Source of the DNA: CAYWMD01 sp964458575
Lineage (GTDB): Bacteria; Verrucomicrobiota; Verrucomicrobiia; Limisphaerales; JADLHS01
NCBI GenBank assembly: GCA_964458575.1
Contig: CAYWMD010000001.1
Location: 248,001-312,000, forward strand
Direction: 5' to 3'
Length of the DNA: 64,000 bases
The translations under genes were made by a program, and so were the position numbers. Each line of letters starts with the position of its first letter. The stretch's first letter is position 1. Under the pieces are notes generated by a model that did not search any database, was not told where the DNA came from, and was given only the letters and a program-made list of their open reading frames with translations. Below, one piece after another: positions 8,579-20,012 of this stretch.

Positions 8579-9577
8579 TCAGGCAGTCGCAACCGTTTTA
8601 CCATTGTTCTGTCGCACGGTCAGGTAATCGAGATATTCCACCAAACGATCCTTCATTTCCTTGCGCGGGACAATGGCGTCAATCAGGCCGTGGTCGAGGA
8701 GAAATTCCGCGGTCTGAAATCCGGGCGGCAATTCCGCCTGCGTGGTGTCCTTGATGACGCGCGGGCCGGCAAAGCCGATCATCGCGCCCGGTTCGGCGAG
8801 GATGAGATCGCCCAGGCTCGCGTAGCTGGCCATCACGCCCGCCGTCGTCGGATGCGTGAGGACGCTGATGAAAGGCAGACGGGCCTTGGCGTGGTAGGCG
8901 AGAGCGGCGGAGGTTTTAGCCATTTGCATCAGGCTGAACATGCCTTCATACATCCGCGCACCGCCGCTGGTGGAGATGATGATTACCGGCAGGTTCTTTT
9001 CCGTGGAACGTTCGATCAGCCGCGTCAGCTTTTCGCCCACCACCGACCCCATCGAGCCGCCCAGGAAGGCGAAGTCCATGACCCCCAGCCCGAGCCGGTG
9101 GGTGGCGACCTTGGCGATGCCCGTCACCACGGCATCTTTGAGCGTGGTGGATTTCTGATACGAGGCGAGCTTCGAGGCGTAGGTGGCGACACCAGTGAAG
9201 CCGAGCACATCCACGCTCGTCATCTCCGCGTTCATTTCCTCGAAGGTGCAGGTTTCGACCAGCGAATGGATGCGTTCGCGCGCGCCGATAGGAAAATGAA
9301 ACTGGCACTTCGCGCAGACCTTGAGGTTTTCGTCCAGTTCCTTGTCGAACACCATCGTCTCGCACTTGGGGCATTTGGTCCAAAGCCCCTCCGGAATGTC
9401 GCGTTTACGGGACTTGGCACCGCCGCCGATCCTAGGCTTTTTGGCGAATGTGGTTTGCGAAGTTGGGGCCGGGGGCGGGGTCAGTGCCGGTTCAGTGGGA
9501 TCAGTCCCGTTGGGTTTTTTGGTGAACGAAGTAGCCATGTTCAGATGATGGGTCGCGTTGGTGGCGGCGAAATTCAT
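8579..9577 (-). CDS. accD: Acetyl-CoA carboxylase carboxyltransferase subunit beta
   Basis: Transfers the carboxyl group from biotin carboxyl carrier protein to acetyl-CoA in fatty acid synthesis. The zinc ribbon is visible as C69-x2-C72 and C88-x2-C91 (CPKC ... CAKC). The crotonase-fold body follows, with 'GGSMGSVVGEKLTRLIE', 'IISTSGGARMYEGMFSLMQMAKT' and 'AMIGFAGPRVI'. A proline/threonine-rich N-terminal extension precedes the zinc ribbon. An alternative ATG at 9538 would remove 13 residues, and neither start has a convincing ribosome binding site. No accA is next to it. It follows comF by 54 bases on the same strand. Confidence 0.96.
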   Translation of the reverse strand: MNFAATNATHHLNMATSFTKKPNGTDPTEPALTPPPAPTSQTTFAKKPRIGGGAKSRKRDIPEGLWTKCPKCETMVFDKELDENLKVCAKCQFHFPIGARERIHSLVETCTFEEMNAEMTSVDVLGFTGVATYASKLASYQKSTTLKDAVVTGIAKVATHRLGLGVMDFAFLGGSMGSVVGEKLTRLIERSTEKNLPVIIISTSGGARMYEGMFSLMQMAKTSAALAYHAKARLPFISVLTHPTTAGVMASYASLGDLILAEPGAMIGFAGPRVIKDTTQAELPPGFQTAEFLLDHGLIDAIVPRKEMKDRLVEYLDYLTVRQNNGKTVATA

Positions 9578-9631
9578 TCGGCAACGGTCCGGTTCACGAC
9601 GACGCGTAATTTCAATTGGTGCAACCAGTAT

Positions 9632-10375
9632 TTACAGTCCGCGAGCGACTGTCCAGACGCAAACGTCGCCCGCGCCGGCGGCCCGCAGCACTCGGGCGCA
9701 GGCGCTTGTGGTTGCGCCGGTTGTGAACACGTCATCCAACAGGACAACCCGCTCACCGTGAAGCCGGCAAGCATCGGCCATCGCAAAGGCGCCGCGCATG
9801 TTAGCCGCGCGCTGTTCGCGGGTGAGCCGCGTCTGGGTGCTGGTAGGTAAGACACGGCGAAGCCACGTCGTGTTCACGGGAATGTGGGTGGCGGCGCTCA
9901 GGCGTTCGGCCAGCCGCCCGGCCTGATTGAATTCGCGCTCGCGCTTTTTGGTGGGATGCAGCGGAACCGGCACGAGGAAGTCCCATTTTTGTCCGCGCAA
10001 AACCGGCCCGGCCTCCCGCGCGAGCAAATCTGCCAGGAAGGGTTCGAACCAGAGGGCGCGCTGGTATTTGTAACGATGAATGGCCTCCAGCACCACGCCG
10101 GCAGCGACCACCGCGGAACGCGCGGAACTGAAATGCAATTCCATCTCGCGGCAGTTCGCACATTCAAACGGCGTGGTCAGCTTGCCATCAAATGGCAGAC
10201 CGCAGCGTTCGCAGTAGGGCGGACGGATGAAACGCACCTGCGACCAGCAGCAGGAGCAGACCAGGCCTTCCGCCGGCTTCGCCCGTTGCTCGCCGCAGAG
10301 CTGGCAGACCGGCGGGTAGATAAACGCCAGGCCGGCTTCGAGCAGGTTTCTCCCGGTCGCCATCGCGGTGTTCAT
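9632..10375 (-). CDS. comF: ComF family protein (phosphoribosyltransferase-like)
   Basis: Has the N-terminal zinc finger pairs 'CQLCG', 'CSCCW', 'CERCG' and 'CANC', then a type I phosphoribosyltransferase body ending in the PRPP loop 'VVLLDDVFTTGATTSACA'. In competent bacteria ComF assists uptake or processing of transforming DNA; elsewhere its role is unclear. The ATG at 10375 overlaps the TGA of the upstream CPBP gene (ATGA), so it is preferred over the upstream in-frame start at 10411. 247 residues, normal for the family. Confidence 0.9.
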   Translation of the reverse strand: MNTAMATGRNLLEAGLAFIYPPVCQLCGEQRAKPAEGLVCSCCWSQVRFIRPPYCERCGLPFDGKLTTPFECANCREMELHFSSARSAVVAAGVVLEAIHRYKYQRALWFEPFLADLLAREAGPVLRGQKWDFLVPVPLHPTKKREREFNQAGRLAERLSAATHIPVNTTWLRRVLPTSTQTRLTREQRAANMRGAFAMADACRLHGERVVLLDDVFTTGATTSACARVLRAAGAGDVCVWTVARGL

Positions 10376-11265
10376 GCCGAAGCAACAGGTTTCGATGCGC
10401 GACGCATCCAAACGAACACGCCGAGCGTCACGGTAAGCACAACCAAAGCGAGCCAGCCGTCAATCATCTTGCTGCTGCCCCAGAGCCAGAGATTCGTGTC
10501 GGGCGACTGGCGGGTGACCGCGCGATAGCTTTTGAGCCAGAAGATCCAACCGCCATGCAGGCCCATCGAAAAATACAGATTGCCCGTGCGTTGATAGGCG
10601 AGCGCCAGCAGCACGCCCGCAAGCGTCAGGTTGAAGAACCCCGGGATCAACATCTGCCAATCCGTGAAGCCGGCCAGCATCAGGCCCAGTTGCCGAAACC
10701 CGGAATTCCACGTCACCGGCCCGGGAACGGAGGCACGGGCGAGAAAATGAACGAGCGCGTAAACGGCGCTGCTGACGCCCAACGCCCAACGCCAGTCCAG
10801 CACGCGCCGCAAGCCGCCGAAAATCCCGCCGCGGAACAGGACTTCCTCGAGCACCGCCACGATCCCGGCGGTGAGCAGCGCTGAAAGCAGCGTTGATGCG
10901 ATCTTCGTAAACACCAGGTTGCCCTGAAGCGTCCGTGCCCCGGCCAGCACCGCCAGCGCGGCGAGCACGGCCAGGGAAACGAAGCCCATCAAAAAGCCGC
11001 CAAGCAGTTCCCGCCAGTGGCCAGACGGTTTGACGAGGCCGAGGTCGGTGATCTTTCGAGCGCCGAGGCCTCGCAGCAACGGCCACAAGCCGGCGAGCGC
11101 CAGAAATTGGAGACAGCGATTGAGGAAGCGCGGAAACGGCGCATCGGCGATTTGGGGGAGAGTTGTCGCACCGGCTTGGGCCAGCTTGTATAGCCATGGC
11201 GCCAGCAACGCGCCGCCGAGAAACACCACCGCGATGTAAAAAGCCAGGGCGCGCAGGGGTCGCAT
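10372..11265 (-). CDS. CPBP family intramembrane glutamic endopeptidase
   Basis: A 297-residue polytopic membrane protein with about eight hydrophobic segments. It has the family motifs 'EEVLFRG' (EExxxR, motif 1), 'YALVHFLAR' (His, motif 2) and a later 'FFNLTLAGVLLALAYQRTGNLYFSMGLHGGWIF' region with the third motif and a conserved His. These are the expected residues of Abi/CPBP-type membrane proteases, which in bacteria are linked to bacteriocin self-immunity or protein maturation. The stop overlaps comF by an ATGA, implying co-translation. No bacteriocin gene is visible nearby. Confidence 0.88.
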   Translation of the reverse strand: MRPLRALAFYIAVVFLGGALLAPWLYKLAQAGATTLPQIADAPFPRFLNRCLQFLALAGLWPLLRGLGARKITDLGLVKPSGHWRELLGGFLMGFVSLAVLAALAVLAGARTLQGNLVFTKIASTLLSALLTAGIVAVLEEVLFRGGIFGGLRRVLDWRWALGVSSAVYALVHFLARASVPGPVTWNSGFRQLGLMLAGFTDWQMLIPGFFNLTLAGVLLALAYQRTGNLYFSMGLHGGWIFWLKSYRAVTRQSPDTNLWLWGSSKMIDGWLALVVLTVTLGVFVWMRRASKPVASA

Positions 11266-11325
11266 GGCGGAACGTTAGGCAAGACAACCGTCGAGGCCAA
11301 GTGGGAAGCTGGAACTGATTTCCGG

Positions 11326-11628
11326 TCAGAACTGAATGTTCCAGAGCGCCAGCGCCAGGGCCGTGACCGTGAGCATCAAGCCGGCGGGCATGAACTTCTT
11401 CGTTTTGCCGAGCCGGAGGGCGAAGACAACAATCAACGCGGCCATGAGGATGTTCACAAAGTTCTTCCGGAAACTCGCATCCAGCACGCCGGGGATGGCG
11501 CACACAATCAACAGCGCCGCAAACACGGCGGACATGATCAGGGAAACACGGCTCTTCCCCTTGTAGTAACCGATGATCCCGCCGGCGAGCAGCAGGATGA
11601 TGTAAATCCACAGCACAGTGTTTTGCAT
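11326..11628 (-). CDS. TMEM14-like small membrane protein
   Basis: 100 residues with four hydrophobic helices: 'VLWIYIILLLAGGIIGYYKG', 'SLIMSAVFAALLIVCAIPGV', 'FVNILMAALIVVFALRLGK' and 'MPAGLMLTVTALALALW'. The motif 'GGIIGYYKGKSRVSL' and the 'RLGKTKKFMPAGLM' loop match the Tmemb_14 (UPF0136) family, which is found in bacteria and eukaryotes. The eukaryotic members are mitochondrial membrane proteins; the bacterial function is not known. It is followed on the same strand by the CPBP gene after about 60 bases. Confidence 0.75.
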   Translation of the reverse strand: MQNTVLWIYIILLLAGGIIGYYKGKSRVSLIMSAVFAALLIVCAIPGVLDASFRKNFVNILMAALIVVFALRLGKTKKFMPAGLMLTVTALALALWNIQF

Positions 11629-11644
11629 GAGCCGGCAGGCTGCC

Positions 11645-11872
11645 TCATTCGGCCTGCGCGTCCAAGCTCAGAATTTCGCCGGGTTCACATTCGGCAATGA
11701 CCTCGAACGGCCGGCAGCAAACTTCGCAGTCCGTCGTGAACCGCTGGAAACCCGTGCTGGTATCAATCACGATCTCGAACGACTGCCCACAGAAGGGGCA
11801 GGTGATTTTTTCGGAGACTTCCACAGGCCAACTTACGCCCGACGCGGCGTTGTGCAAAAAAGATTCCACCAT
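11645..11872 (-). CDS. CPXCG-motif cysteine-rich protein
   Basis: Begins 'MVESFLHN' if the ATG at 11872 is used. This gives 75 residues, close to the usual size of this small zinc-ribbon family, and avoids overlap with the gene ending at 11904. The defining motif 'ITCPFCGQSFEIVID' is followed by a second pair 'TDCEVCCRPFEV', together a four-cysteine metal site. Family function is not established. A longer in-frame start at 11944 would add arginine-rich sequence that overlaps the upstream gene and is less likely. Confidence 0.75.
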   Translation of the reverse strand: MVESFLHNAASGVSWPVEVSEKITCPFCGQSFEIVIDTSTGFQRFTTDCEVCCRPFEVIAECEPGEILSLDAQAE

Positions 11873-11903
11873 TTTTGGAGGAAGTCTGCCGCCGGAGCGA
11901 CAG

Positions 11904-12317
11904 CTATCGGGAAGAATTCTCCTCCTCCGACACGCTCCTGCCAATTTGCAGCGGCGGTTTGTCGTGCACGGGCGGCAATTCGGTCAAGGGCGGCGCGGAC
12001 GGCGAACCCGCTGGTTGTCCGCGCTTGCGCAGGGCGAGCACCGCCACCACGCAGCCGGTCCAAGTCGGCAGCATGTCCACCACGGGAATGAATTCAACGA
12101 TGAACGTGGGCAACAGCAGCAGGTGAAATCCCAGCAGCCACATCGTCAGCGCCATCGCCACCACGTCCACGATTTGTTGCGCGAAGAGCCATTGCAGCGG
12201 CAGGAGGGCGATCTGCAAAACATCCGCCGTTACCGCGACGGTCAGCGCGAGAATCACCCGCGCGCGCGTCAACTTGGGCGTGCGAAACAATCCGGCCAAT
12301 GACTCCGGTGACTGCAT
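11904..12317 (-). CDS. Hypothetical membrane protein
   Basis: 137 residues from the ATG at 12317 ('MQSPESLAGLF'). Two to three hydrophobic segments span about residues 25-100 ('VILALTVAVTADVLQIALLPLQWLF', 'MALTMWLLGFHLLLLPTFIVEFIPVVDMLPTW'), followed by a basic/proline-rich cytoplasmic tail. The 'FIPVVDMLPTW' turn resembles uncharacterised small membrane proteins of this phylum, but I cannot name a family. An upstream start at 12398 is possible but adds unconvincing sequence. It lies divergent to the phosphorelay cluster that starts at 12505. Confidence 0.6.
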   Translation of the reverse strand: MQSPESLAGLFRTPKLTRARVILALTVAVTADVLQIALLPLQWLFAQQIVDVVAMALTMWLLGFHLLLLPTFIVEFIPVVDMLPTWTGCVVAVLALRKRGQPAGSPSAPPLTELPPVHDKPPLQIGRSVSEEENSSR

Positions 12318-12444
12318 ACGCCATGAAGTTGAATCAATTCGGGGCGATTGCAAAGCCGGCAGTTTGGGCCACGGCGAGCATGCGGCGCGCGGCGCCACTT
12401 GATCTCATCCGGGCGAACATTGCCGAAAGCGAGCCCATCGCGGA

Positions 12445-12475
12445 TTGTGGCGGTCGTGCACTTGTCACTTATAGT
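12445..12475 (+). promoter_or_regulatory. Possible sigma70-type promoter of the phosphorelay cluster
   Basis: TTGTGG at 12445-12450 and TATAGT at 12470-12475 with a 19-base spacer, 29 bases ahead of the first possible start of the XRE-REC gene. The spacer is long, so this is only a candidate. Confidence 0.25.
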
Positions 12476-12504
12476 CTGTTGCAGCGAGTCGCCGGAAATG
12501 GGTT

Positions 12505-13224
12505 ATGTTGCTACAAGTATCACCGATGATTTCAAATGCAAAGATTGACGGGAGTATGGTCAGACGGGACTTTGCCAAGGCCGTGAGGCTCTGGCGGGGC
12601 CAGCTCGGATTGTCGCAGGAGGAACTGGCCGAGCGGGCCGGATTGCATCGCACCTACATTTCGGATGTCGAGCGGGGCGCCCGTAATCTCTCTCTCGAAA
12701 GCATCAATCGGCTGGCCAGTGCCTTGGAAGTGTCGGTTTCCACCCTTTTCCAATCCAGCCCGGGGATTGAACCGGCCCCGCGGGAGCCGGTGGATATTCT
12801 GCTGGTCGAAGACAATAACGATGACGCGGAAATGGCGATGCTCGCTTTCAAGAAGGCGCGGATCGCAAATCTGGTCCACGTAGTGCAGGACGGTGTGGAG
12901 GCCCTGGATTATGTTTTTTGCCGCGGACTGTATGCCGGTCGCCGCCACGAGGGGCGGCCGCACGTGATCCTGCTGGATTTGTATCTGCCAAAATTGAACG
13001 GCTTCGAGGTGTTGCGGCGGATCAAGGAAGAAAAATCCACGCGCCGGATTCCCGTCGTCGTCCTCACCAGTTCCCAAAAGAGCCGGGACATTGATCAATG
13101 TCGGCGACTGGGTGCGGAGACGTACATCGTCAAACCGGTGGATTTTCAAAGCCTGAGCCAGGTGACGCCGGTGCTGAAGCTTAATTGGATACTTTTGAAC
13201 TCGCAACCTGCGCTGCTCGGATAG
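12505..13224 (+). CDS. XRE-type DNA-binding domain fused to a response regulator receiver domain
   Basis: The 239-residue protein joins an N-terminal Cro/CI-type helix-turn-helix (about residues 23-82, 'LSQEELAERAGLHRTYISDVERGARNLS') to a receiver domain (about 97-230). The receiver has the acidic pair in 'ILLVEDNNDDAE', phospho-acceptor Asp158 in 'VILLDLYLP' and the Lys in 'YIVKPVDF', close to the small Rcp1-like receivers that serve phytochrome-type kinases. Receivers usually precede output domains, so this order is unusual. Other in-frame ATGs lie at 12526 and 12556, and the last still keeps the full HTH. It heads a cluster with two kinases and another receiver and probably receives phosphate from one of them. 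Confidence 0.85.
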   Translation: MLLQVSPMISNAKIDGSMVRRDFAKAVRLWRGQLGLSQEELAERAGLHRTYISDVERGARNLSLESINRLASALEVSVSTLFQSSPGIEPAPREPVDILLVEDNNDDAEMAMLAFKKARIANLVHVVQDGVEALDYVFCRGLYAGRRHEGRPHVILLDLYLPKLNGFEVLRRIKEEKSTRRIPVVVLTSSQKSRDIDQCRRLGAETYIVKPVDFQSLSQVTPVLKLNWILLNSQPALLG

Positions 13225-13330
13225 TGTGATTTGCTTTTTGCGGGTGACCGTCTTTGCTAAACGAACAAACAGAACATGACGGACCAAGCCATCCGGTCGA
13301 GAACCAGGAAGAGATCGCATCGGCAAACGC

Positions 13331-14473
13331 ATGCAAGCTGAGGAAAAATTAAGAGCGTCGCTGAAGGAAATTGATGATTTGAAGGCCGCGCTGAACGAGC
13401 ACGCCATCGTGGCGATCACCGATCCACAAGGAAAGATCACCTACGTCAACGACAAGTTTTGCGCGATCTCCAAATATTCGCGCCGGGAATTGCTCGGCCA
13501 GGACCATCGCATCATCAACTCCGGCCATCATGCCAGGGAATTCATCCGCGAGCTGTGGACCACCATCACGCGCGGCAAGGTCTGGAAAGGCGAAATCAAG
13601 AACCGCGCGAAGGACGGCTCGTATTACTGGGTGGACACGACCATCGTGCCGTTCCTCAACGAGGACGGCAAACCGCGCCAATACGTGGCCATCCGCGCCG
13701 ACATCTCGGCCCGCAAGGCGGCCGCGGAAGAAATCGCCAAGCTCAACGCCGAACTGGAGCAGCGCGTGGCCCGGCGCACCGCCGAACTGAAGCAGGCCAA
13801 CGAACAGCTCGAAGCCTTCTCCTATTCCATTTCGCACGATCTGCGCGCGCCGTTGCGGGCGATGGGCGGATTCGCGCGGCTGCTGGAGGAACAATTGTCC
13901 GGACAGCTTTCCGACGAGGCGCGCCATTCGCTCGAACGCATCCGTGACAACGCCGCCAAAATGGGCCAGCTCATTGATGGCCTGCTGGATTTTTCCAGTT
14001 TGAACTGGATGCCGGTGACGAAAGGCCGGGTTTCGCCGGTCGCCGTTGCCCGCGCCGTTTTTGAGGAACTGCGCCCGGAACTGGGGAATCGCCGCGTGAA
14101 ATTCGACCTCGCCAAGCTGCCCGAGTGCGAGGCCGACCCGAAACTGCTGAAGCAGGTCTTCGTCAACCTGCTTTCCAACGCGGCCAAATACACGCGCGAC
14201 CGCGACCCCGCCGTGATCAACGTCGGCTGGTTGAAGGAAAACAAGGAGACGATTTATTTCGTACAGGACAACGGCGCGGGGTTTGAGATGGAATATGCGG
14301 ACAAACTCTTCCGCGTGTTTCAACGATTGCACCGCGCGGATCAATTCGAGGGCACGGGCGTGGGTCTGGCCATCGTTCACCGGATCATCCAACGACACGG
14401 CGGCCGGATCTGGGCCGAGGCCCGGCTGGACCACGGCGCAACCTTCTTCTTCACCCTGACAAACCATGGCTGA
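13331..14473 (+). CDS. PAS-domain sensor histidine kinase
   Basis: 380 residues without membrane segments. A PAS domain (about 10-135; 'ITDPQGKITYVNDKFCAISKYSRRELLG') with its C-terminal motif 'YVAIRADISARKAAAEE' leads through a coiled coil to a HisKA domain ('SYSISHDLRAPLRAMGGFARLLEE', phospho-His in the SHDLRAPL box). The HATPase follows ('NLLSNAAKYT', 'DNGAGFEMEYADKLF', 'GTGVGLAIVHRIIQRHGG'). This is the kinase type usually paired with Rcp1-like receivers. It overlaps the following receiver gene by 8 bases, indicating a cognate pair. The signal is unknown; no chromophore-binding GAF/PHY domain is present. Confidence 0.92.
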   Translation: MQAEEKLRASLKEIDDLKAALNEHAIVAITDPQGKITYVNDKFCAISKYSRRELLGQDHRIINSGHHAREFIRELWTTITRGKVWKGEIKNRAKDGSYYWVDTTIVPFLNEDGKPRQYVAIRADISARKAAAEEIAKLNAELEQRVARRTAELKQANEQLEAFSYSISHDLRAPLRAMGGFARLLEEQLSGQLSDEARHSLERIRDNAAKMGQLIDGLLDFSSLNWMPVTKGRVSPVAVARAVFEELRPELGNRRVKFDLAKLPECEADPKLLKQVFVNLLSNAAKYTRDRDPAVINVGWLKENKETIYFVQDNGAGFEMEYADKLFRVFQRLHRADQFEGTGVGLAIVHRIIQRHGGRIWAEARLDHGATFFFTLTNHG

Positions 14474-14909
14474 GGCACTGATGGACATCTTATTGGTCGA
14501 AGACAGCGAGGACGATCGGGCCTTCTTTGTCCATGCGCTCAAGCAGTCCTACCCCACGGCGCAACTGCGCATCGCGCGCGATGGGGCGGAGGCGCTGTCG
14601 CATATCTTCGGCGCGGGAGATCCCGAATCCGCCGTTCCCATTGCCCGCCCGAAACTCGTCATCCTGGACTTGAAGCTGCCCAAGGTCGGCGGTCTCGAAG
14701 TGTTGCGCCGCCTGAAGTCCAATCCCAACACTAAGATGATTCCGGTGGTCGCCATGAGTTCCTCCCAGGAAAAGCGGGACCTGACGGAAAGTTATCAGTT
14801 CGGGGTAAACAGCTACCTTGTCAAACCGATGGATTTCGATGAATTCAGCGAGGCGGTGCGAGTGTTGGGTCGTTACTGGTTGCAGTTTAACCAGGCGCCA
14901 AAACTCTAA
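14466..14909 (+). CDS. Single-domain response regulator (Rcp1-like)
   Basis: 147 residues forming one receiver domain, with no output domain. The acidic pocket is 'ILLVEDSEDDRA', the phospho-acceptor is Asp68 in 'LVILDLKLP', and the conserved Lys lies in 'YLVKPMDF'. It overlaps the upstream kinase by 8 bases and its stop is immediately followed by the next kinase's TTG start. It therefore sits between two kinases and is a natural phosphate shuttle between them, by analogy with Rcp1/CheY-like carriers. Confidence 0.92.
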   Translation: MAEALMDILLVEDSEDDRAFFVHALKQSYPTAQLRIARDGAEALSHIFGAGDPESAVPIARPKLVILDLKLPKVGGLEVLRRLKSNPNTKMIPVVAMSSSQEKRDLTESYQFGVNSYLVKPMDFDEFSEAVRVLGRYWLQFNQAPKL

Positions 14910-17225
14910 TTGCCACGCATTGTGCGCACCCCCATCAACATCCTGATCGTCGAGGATTCGGCGGACGATTCGACGCTGCTCGTCGAAGCACTGAAACGCG
15001 CCGGGTTCGAGCCGAACTGGACGCGGGTGGAAACCGAGGCCGCCTTTCGGGCGGAACTAAAAAACGCGCCCGACGTGATTCTCTCGGATTACCGGATGCC
15101 GCAATTCAGCGGGCCGCGGGCCCTGCAAATCCTGAAGGAGCACGCCGCGGACACCCCGTTCATCCTCGTTTCCGGCACGGTCGGCGAGGAGGCGGCAGTT
15201 GAGGCGATGAAACTGGGCGTCACGGATTACCTGCTCAAAGACCGCATCGCGCGCCTGGGCAGCGCGGTGGAACGCGCGTTGGAACAGCGGCGGCTCCGGA
15301 TCGAACGTCAACGCGCCGAACAGCAGATTCACCTCCAGGCCAACGCGCTCGAAGCCGCCGCCAACGCGATTCTGATCACGGATCGGGCCGGGACCATTCT
15401 TTCGGCGAACACGGCGTGCTGCACCTTGACGGGCTATGCCCGCGAGGAACTCATCGGCCAGAACCCACGGCTCCTCAAATCCGGAAAGCACGAGGCCGCG
15501 TTCTATCGCGCCATGTGGGAAACCATCGGCAACGGACGGGTTTGGCAGGGTGATATTGTCAATCGCCGCAAGGACGGAACGCTTTACCACGAAGAAATGA
15601 CCATCACGCCGGTTCGCGGAGGCAACGGCCAGACAACGCATTTCATTACCATCAAGCAGGACCTTACCGAACGTCGCCAGACGGAGGAAGCCATGCGCGC
15701 GAGCGAAGCCAAGTTCCGCCAGTTGGCCGAAAACATCCACGAGGTCTTCTGGATGACCAACCCGCAAAACAGCAACATTGACTACGTCAGCCCCGCCTAC
15801 GAAACGATCTGGGGACGGACCTGCGAAAGCCTGTATGCCTCGCCCCGGACGTGGCTGGATGCCATTCATCCGGAAGACCGGGAACGCGTGCAGCTGGCCA
15901 CCATGACCAAACAGGTTCGCGGCGAATACGACGAAACTTATCGCATCACGCGACCCGACGGCTCCGTCCGCTGGATTCATGATCGCGGTTTTCCCGTTCG
16001 CAACGCGGCGGGCGAAGTCTGTCGGGTTGTCGGCACGGCGGAGGACATCACTGAACGGCTGAATCTGGAGGCGCAATTGCTCCAGGCCCAAAAGATGGAG
16101 GCCATCGGCCAGCTGGCCGCCGGCGTCGCCCACGACTTTAACAATCTGCTGACGGTCATTCGCGGCAACGCCGAGCTGGTTCTGTTCGACGCGGCGCAGT
16201 TCAACGAGCAGACGCGCGAAAGTCTCGGCCAGATCAATGCCGCCGTCGAACGCGCCGCCAATCTCACCCGCCAGTTGCTGACGTTCGGCCGCAAACAAAT
16301 CATGCAACCCCGGCTGCTCGACCTGAATGAAGTCGTCGGCAACATGACCAGGATGCTCAAACGCATCATCGGCGAGGATATTTCCCTGACCGTCAGTTAT
16401 GACTCGAACCTCCCCACGATTGTCGCCGACGTGGGCATGATGGAACAAGTGGTCATGAACCTGGCGGTAAACGCCCGCGACGCCATGCCCGGCGGCGGAC
16501 AACTGCACCTCGGCACCACCGACGAACAGATCGGCGAGGAATATGTGCATGTGAATCCGCAGGCCGCCGTCGGAAATTACGTCTGCCTGTGTGTCACCGA
16601 CACGGGCCACGGAATCCCGCCCGAAATTCTGCCGCGGGTCTTCGAGCCGTTCTTCACGACCAAGGCCATCGGCAAGGGCACGGGTCTCGGCCTGGCGACG
16701 GTCTATGGCATTGTCCGCCAGCATCGCGGCTGGATCACGGTTTACAGCGAAATGGGACGGGGCGCCGCCTTCCGCGTCTATTTGCCGGTCGCCAACGTGG
16801 GCGAACAGGACGCCGCCCGCCGGCTGACCGAAAGCGACGTTCGCGGTGGCACCGAGATCATCCTGCTGGCCGAGGACGACTCGCCGGTGCGCGCTTTGAT
16901 GCGCAACGTGCTCGAACGCTACGGCTACGAAGTGGTGGAAGCGGATACCGGCGTGGAAGCCTTGAAACGCTGGCGGGAGCGCGACGGAAAGATTGATTTG
17001 CTTTTAACGGACATGGTCATGCCCGACGGGATGAATGGCCGCGAACTGGCGGAACAAATCCGCGCCGAAAAGCCCGCGTTGCCCGTCATCTACACCAGCG
17101 GTTACAGCGCCGATCTCGTCGGGCGCGACTTCGAACTGCAGGACGGGGTGAACTTCGTGCAAAAACCCTGTTCCCCCCGCCGGCTCGCCCAGACCGTGCG
17201 CCATTGTCTGGATGGTGTCAGGTAG
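14910..17225 (+). CDS. Hybrid histidine kinase, REC-PAS-PAS-HisKA-HATPase-REC
   Basis: 771 residues from a TTG codon placed directly after the previous TAA; translation may rely on coupling. The N-terminal receiver ('ILIVEDSADDST', Asp in 'VILSDYRMP') is followed by two PAS domains (about 145-260 and 270-385), a HisKA with 'LAAGVAHDFNNLLTVIRG', a HATPase ('NLAVNARDAMPGGG', 'GKGTGLGLATVYGIVRQHRG') and a C-terminal receiver ('ILLAEDDSPVR', Asp in 'LLLTDMVMP'). No membrane segments. Receivers at both ends suggest it both takes and relays phosphate within this four-gene cluster. Output is likely through the XRE-REC protein. Confidence 0.92.
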   Translation: MPRIVRTPINILIVEDSADDSTLLVEALKRAGFEPNWTRVETEAAFRAELKNAPDVILSDYRMPQFSGPRALQILKEHAADTPFILVSGTVGEEAAVEAMKLGVTDYLLKDRIARLGSAVERALEQRRLRIERQRAEQQIHLQANALEAAANAILITDRAGTILSANTACCTLTGYAREELIGQNPRLLKSGKHEAAFYRAMWETIGNGRVWQGDIVNRRKDGTLYHEEMTITPVRGGNGQTTHFITIKQDLTERRQTEEAMRASEAKFRQLAENIHEVFWMTNPQNSNIDYVSPAYETIWGRTCESLYASPRTWLDAIHPEDRERVQLATMTKQVRGEYDETYRITRPDGSVRWIHDRGFPVRNAAGEVCRVVGTAEDITERLNLEAQLLQAQKMEAIGQLAAGVAHDFNNLLTVIRGNAELVLFDAAQFNEQTRESLGQINAAVERAANLTRQLLTFGRKQIMQPRLLDLNEVVGNMTRMLKRIIGEDISLTVSYDSNLPTIVADVGMMEQVVMNLAVNARDAMPGGGQLHLGTTDEQIGEEYVHVNPQAAVGNYVCLCVTDTGHGIPPEILPRVFEPFFTTKAIGKGTGLGLATVYGIVRQHRGWITVYSEMGRGAAFRVYLPVANVGEQDAARRLTESDVRGGTEIILLAEDDSPVRALMRNVLERYGYEVVEADTGVEALKRWRERDGKIDLLLTDMVMPDGMNGRELAEQIRAEKPALPVIYTSGYSADLVGRDFELQDGVNFVQKPCSPRRLAQTVRHCLDGVR

Positions 17226-17327
17226 CGGCGCGTTCCATGCGCATCTTCATTTTTCTGGTCAAACGATTTTGAGACGCGGCCCGAACGCATCCTGACCAAA
17301 CAGATAAGGACGAGTGTGACGGTTAGG

Positions 17328-19985
<2,658 letters not shown>

Positions 19986-20012
19986 GGCGCAGGCGTGCAG
20001 AAGCGATGAGGC

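Noticed and set aside
8420..9850. 476-codon plus-strand frame across accD and comF
   Set aside because: Covers the opposite strand of two well-conserved genes and their gap; low-complexity His/Arg/Gly content.
10372..11265. Bacteriocin immunity locus around the CPBP gene
   Set aside because: No small precursor, ABC exporter or modification gene nearby; the neighbours are comF and accD.
15057..16724. 555-codon minus-strand frame opposite the hybrid kinase
   Set aside because: Antisense shadow in GC-rich DNA; the plus-strand kinase domains are continuous.
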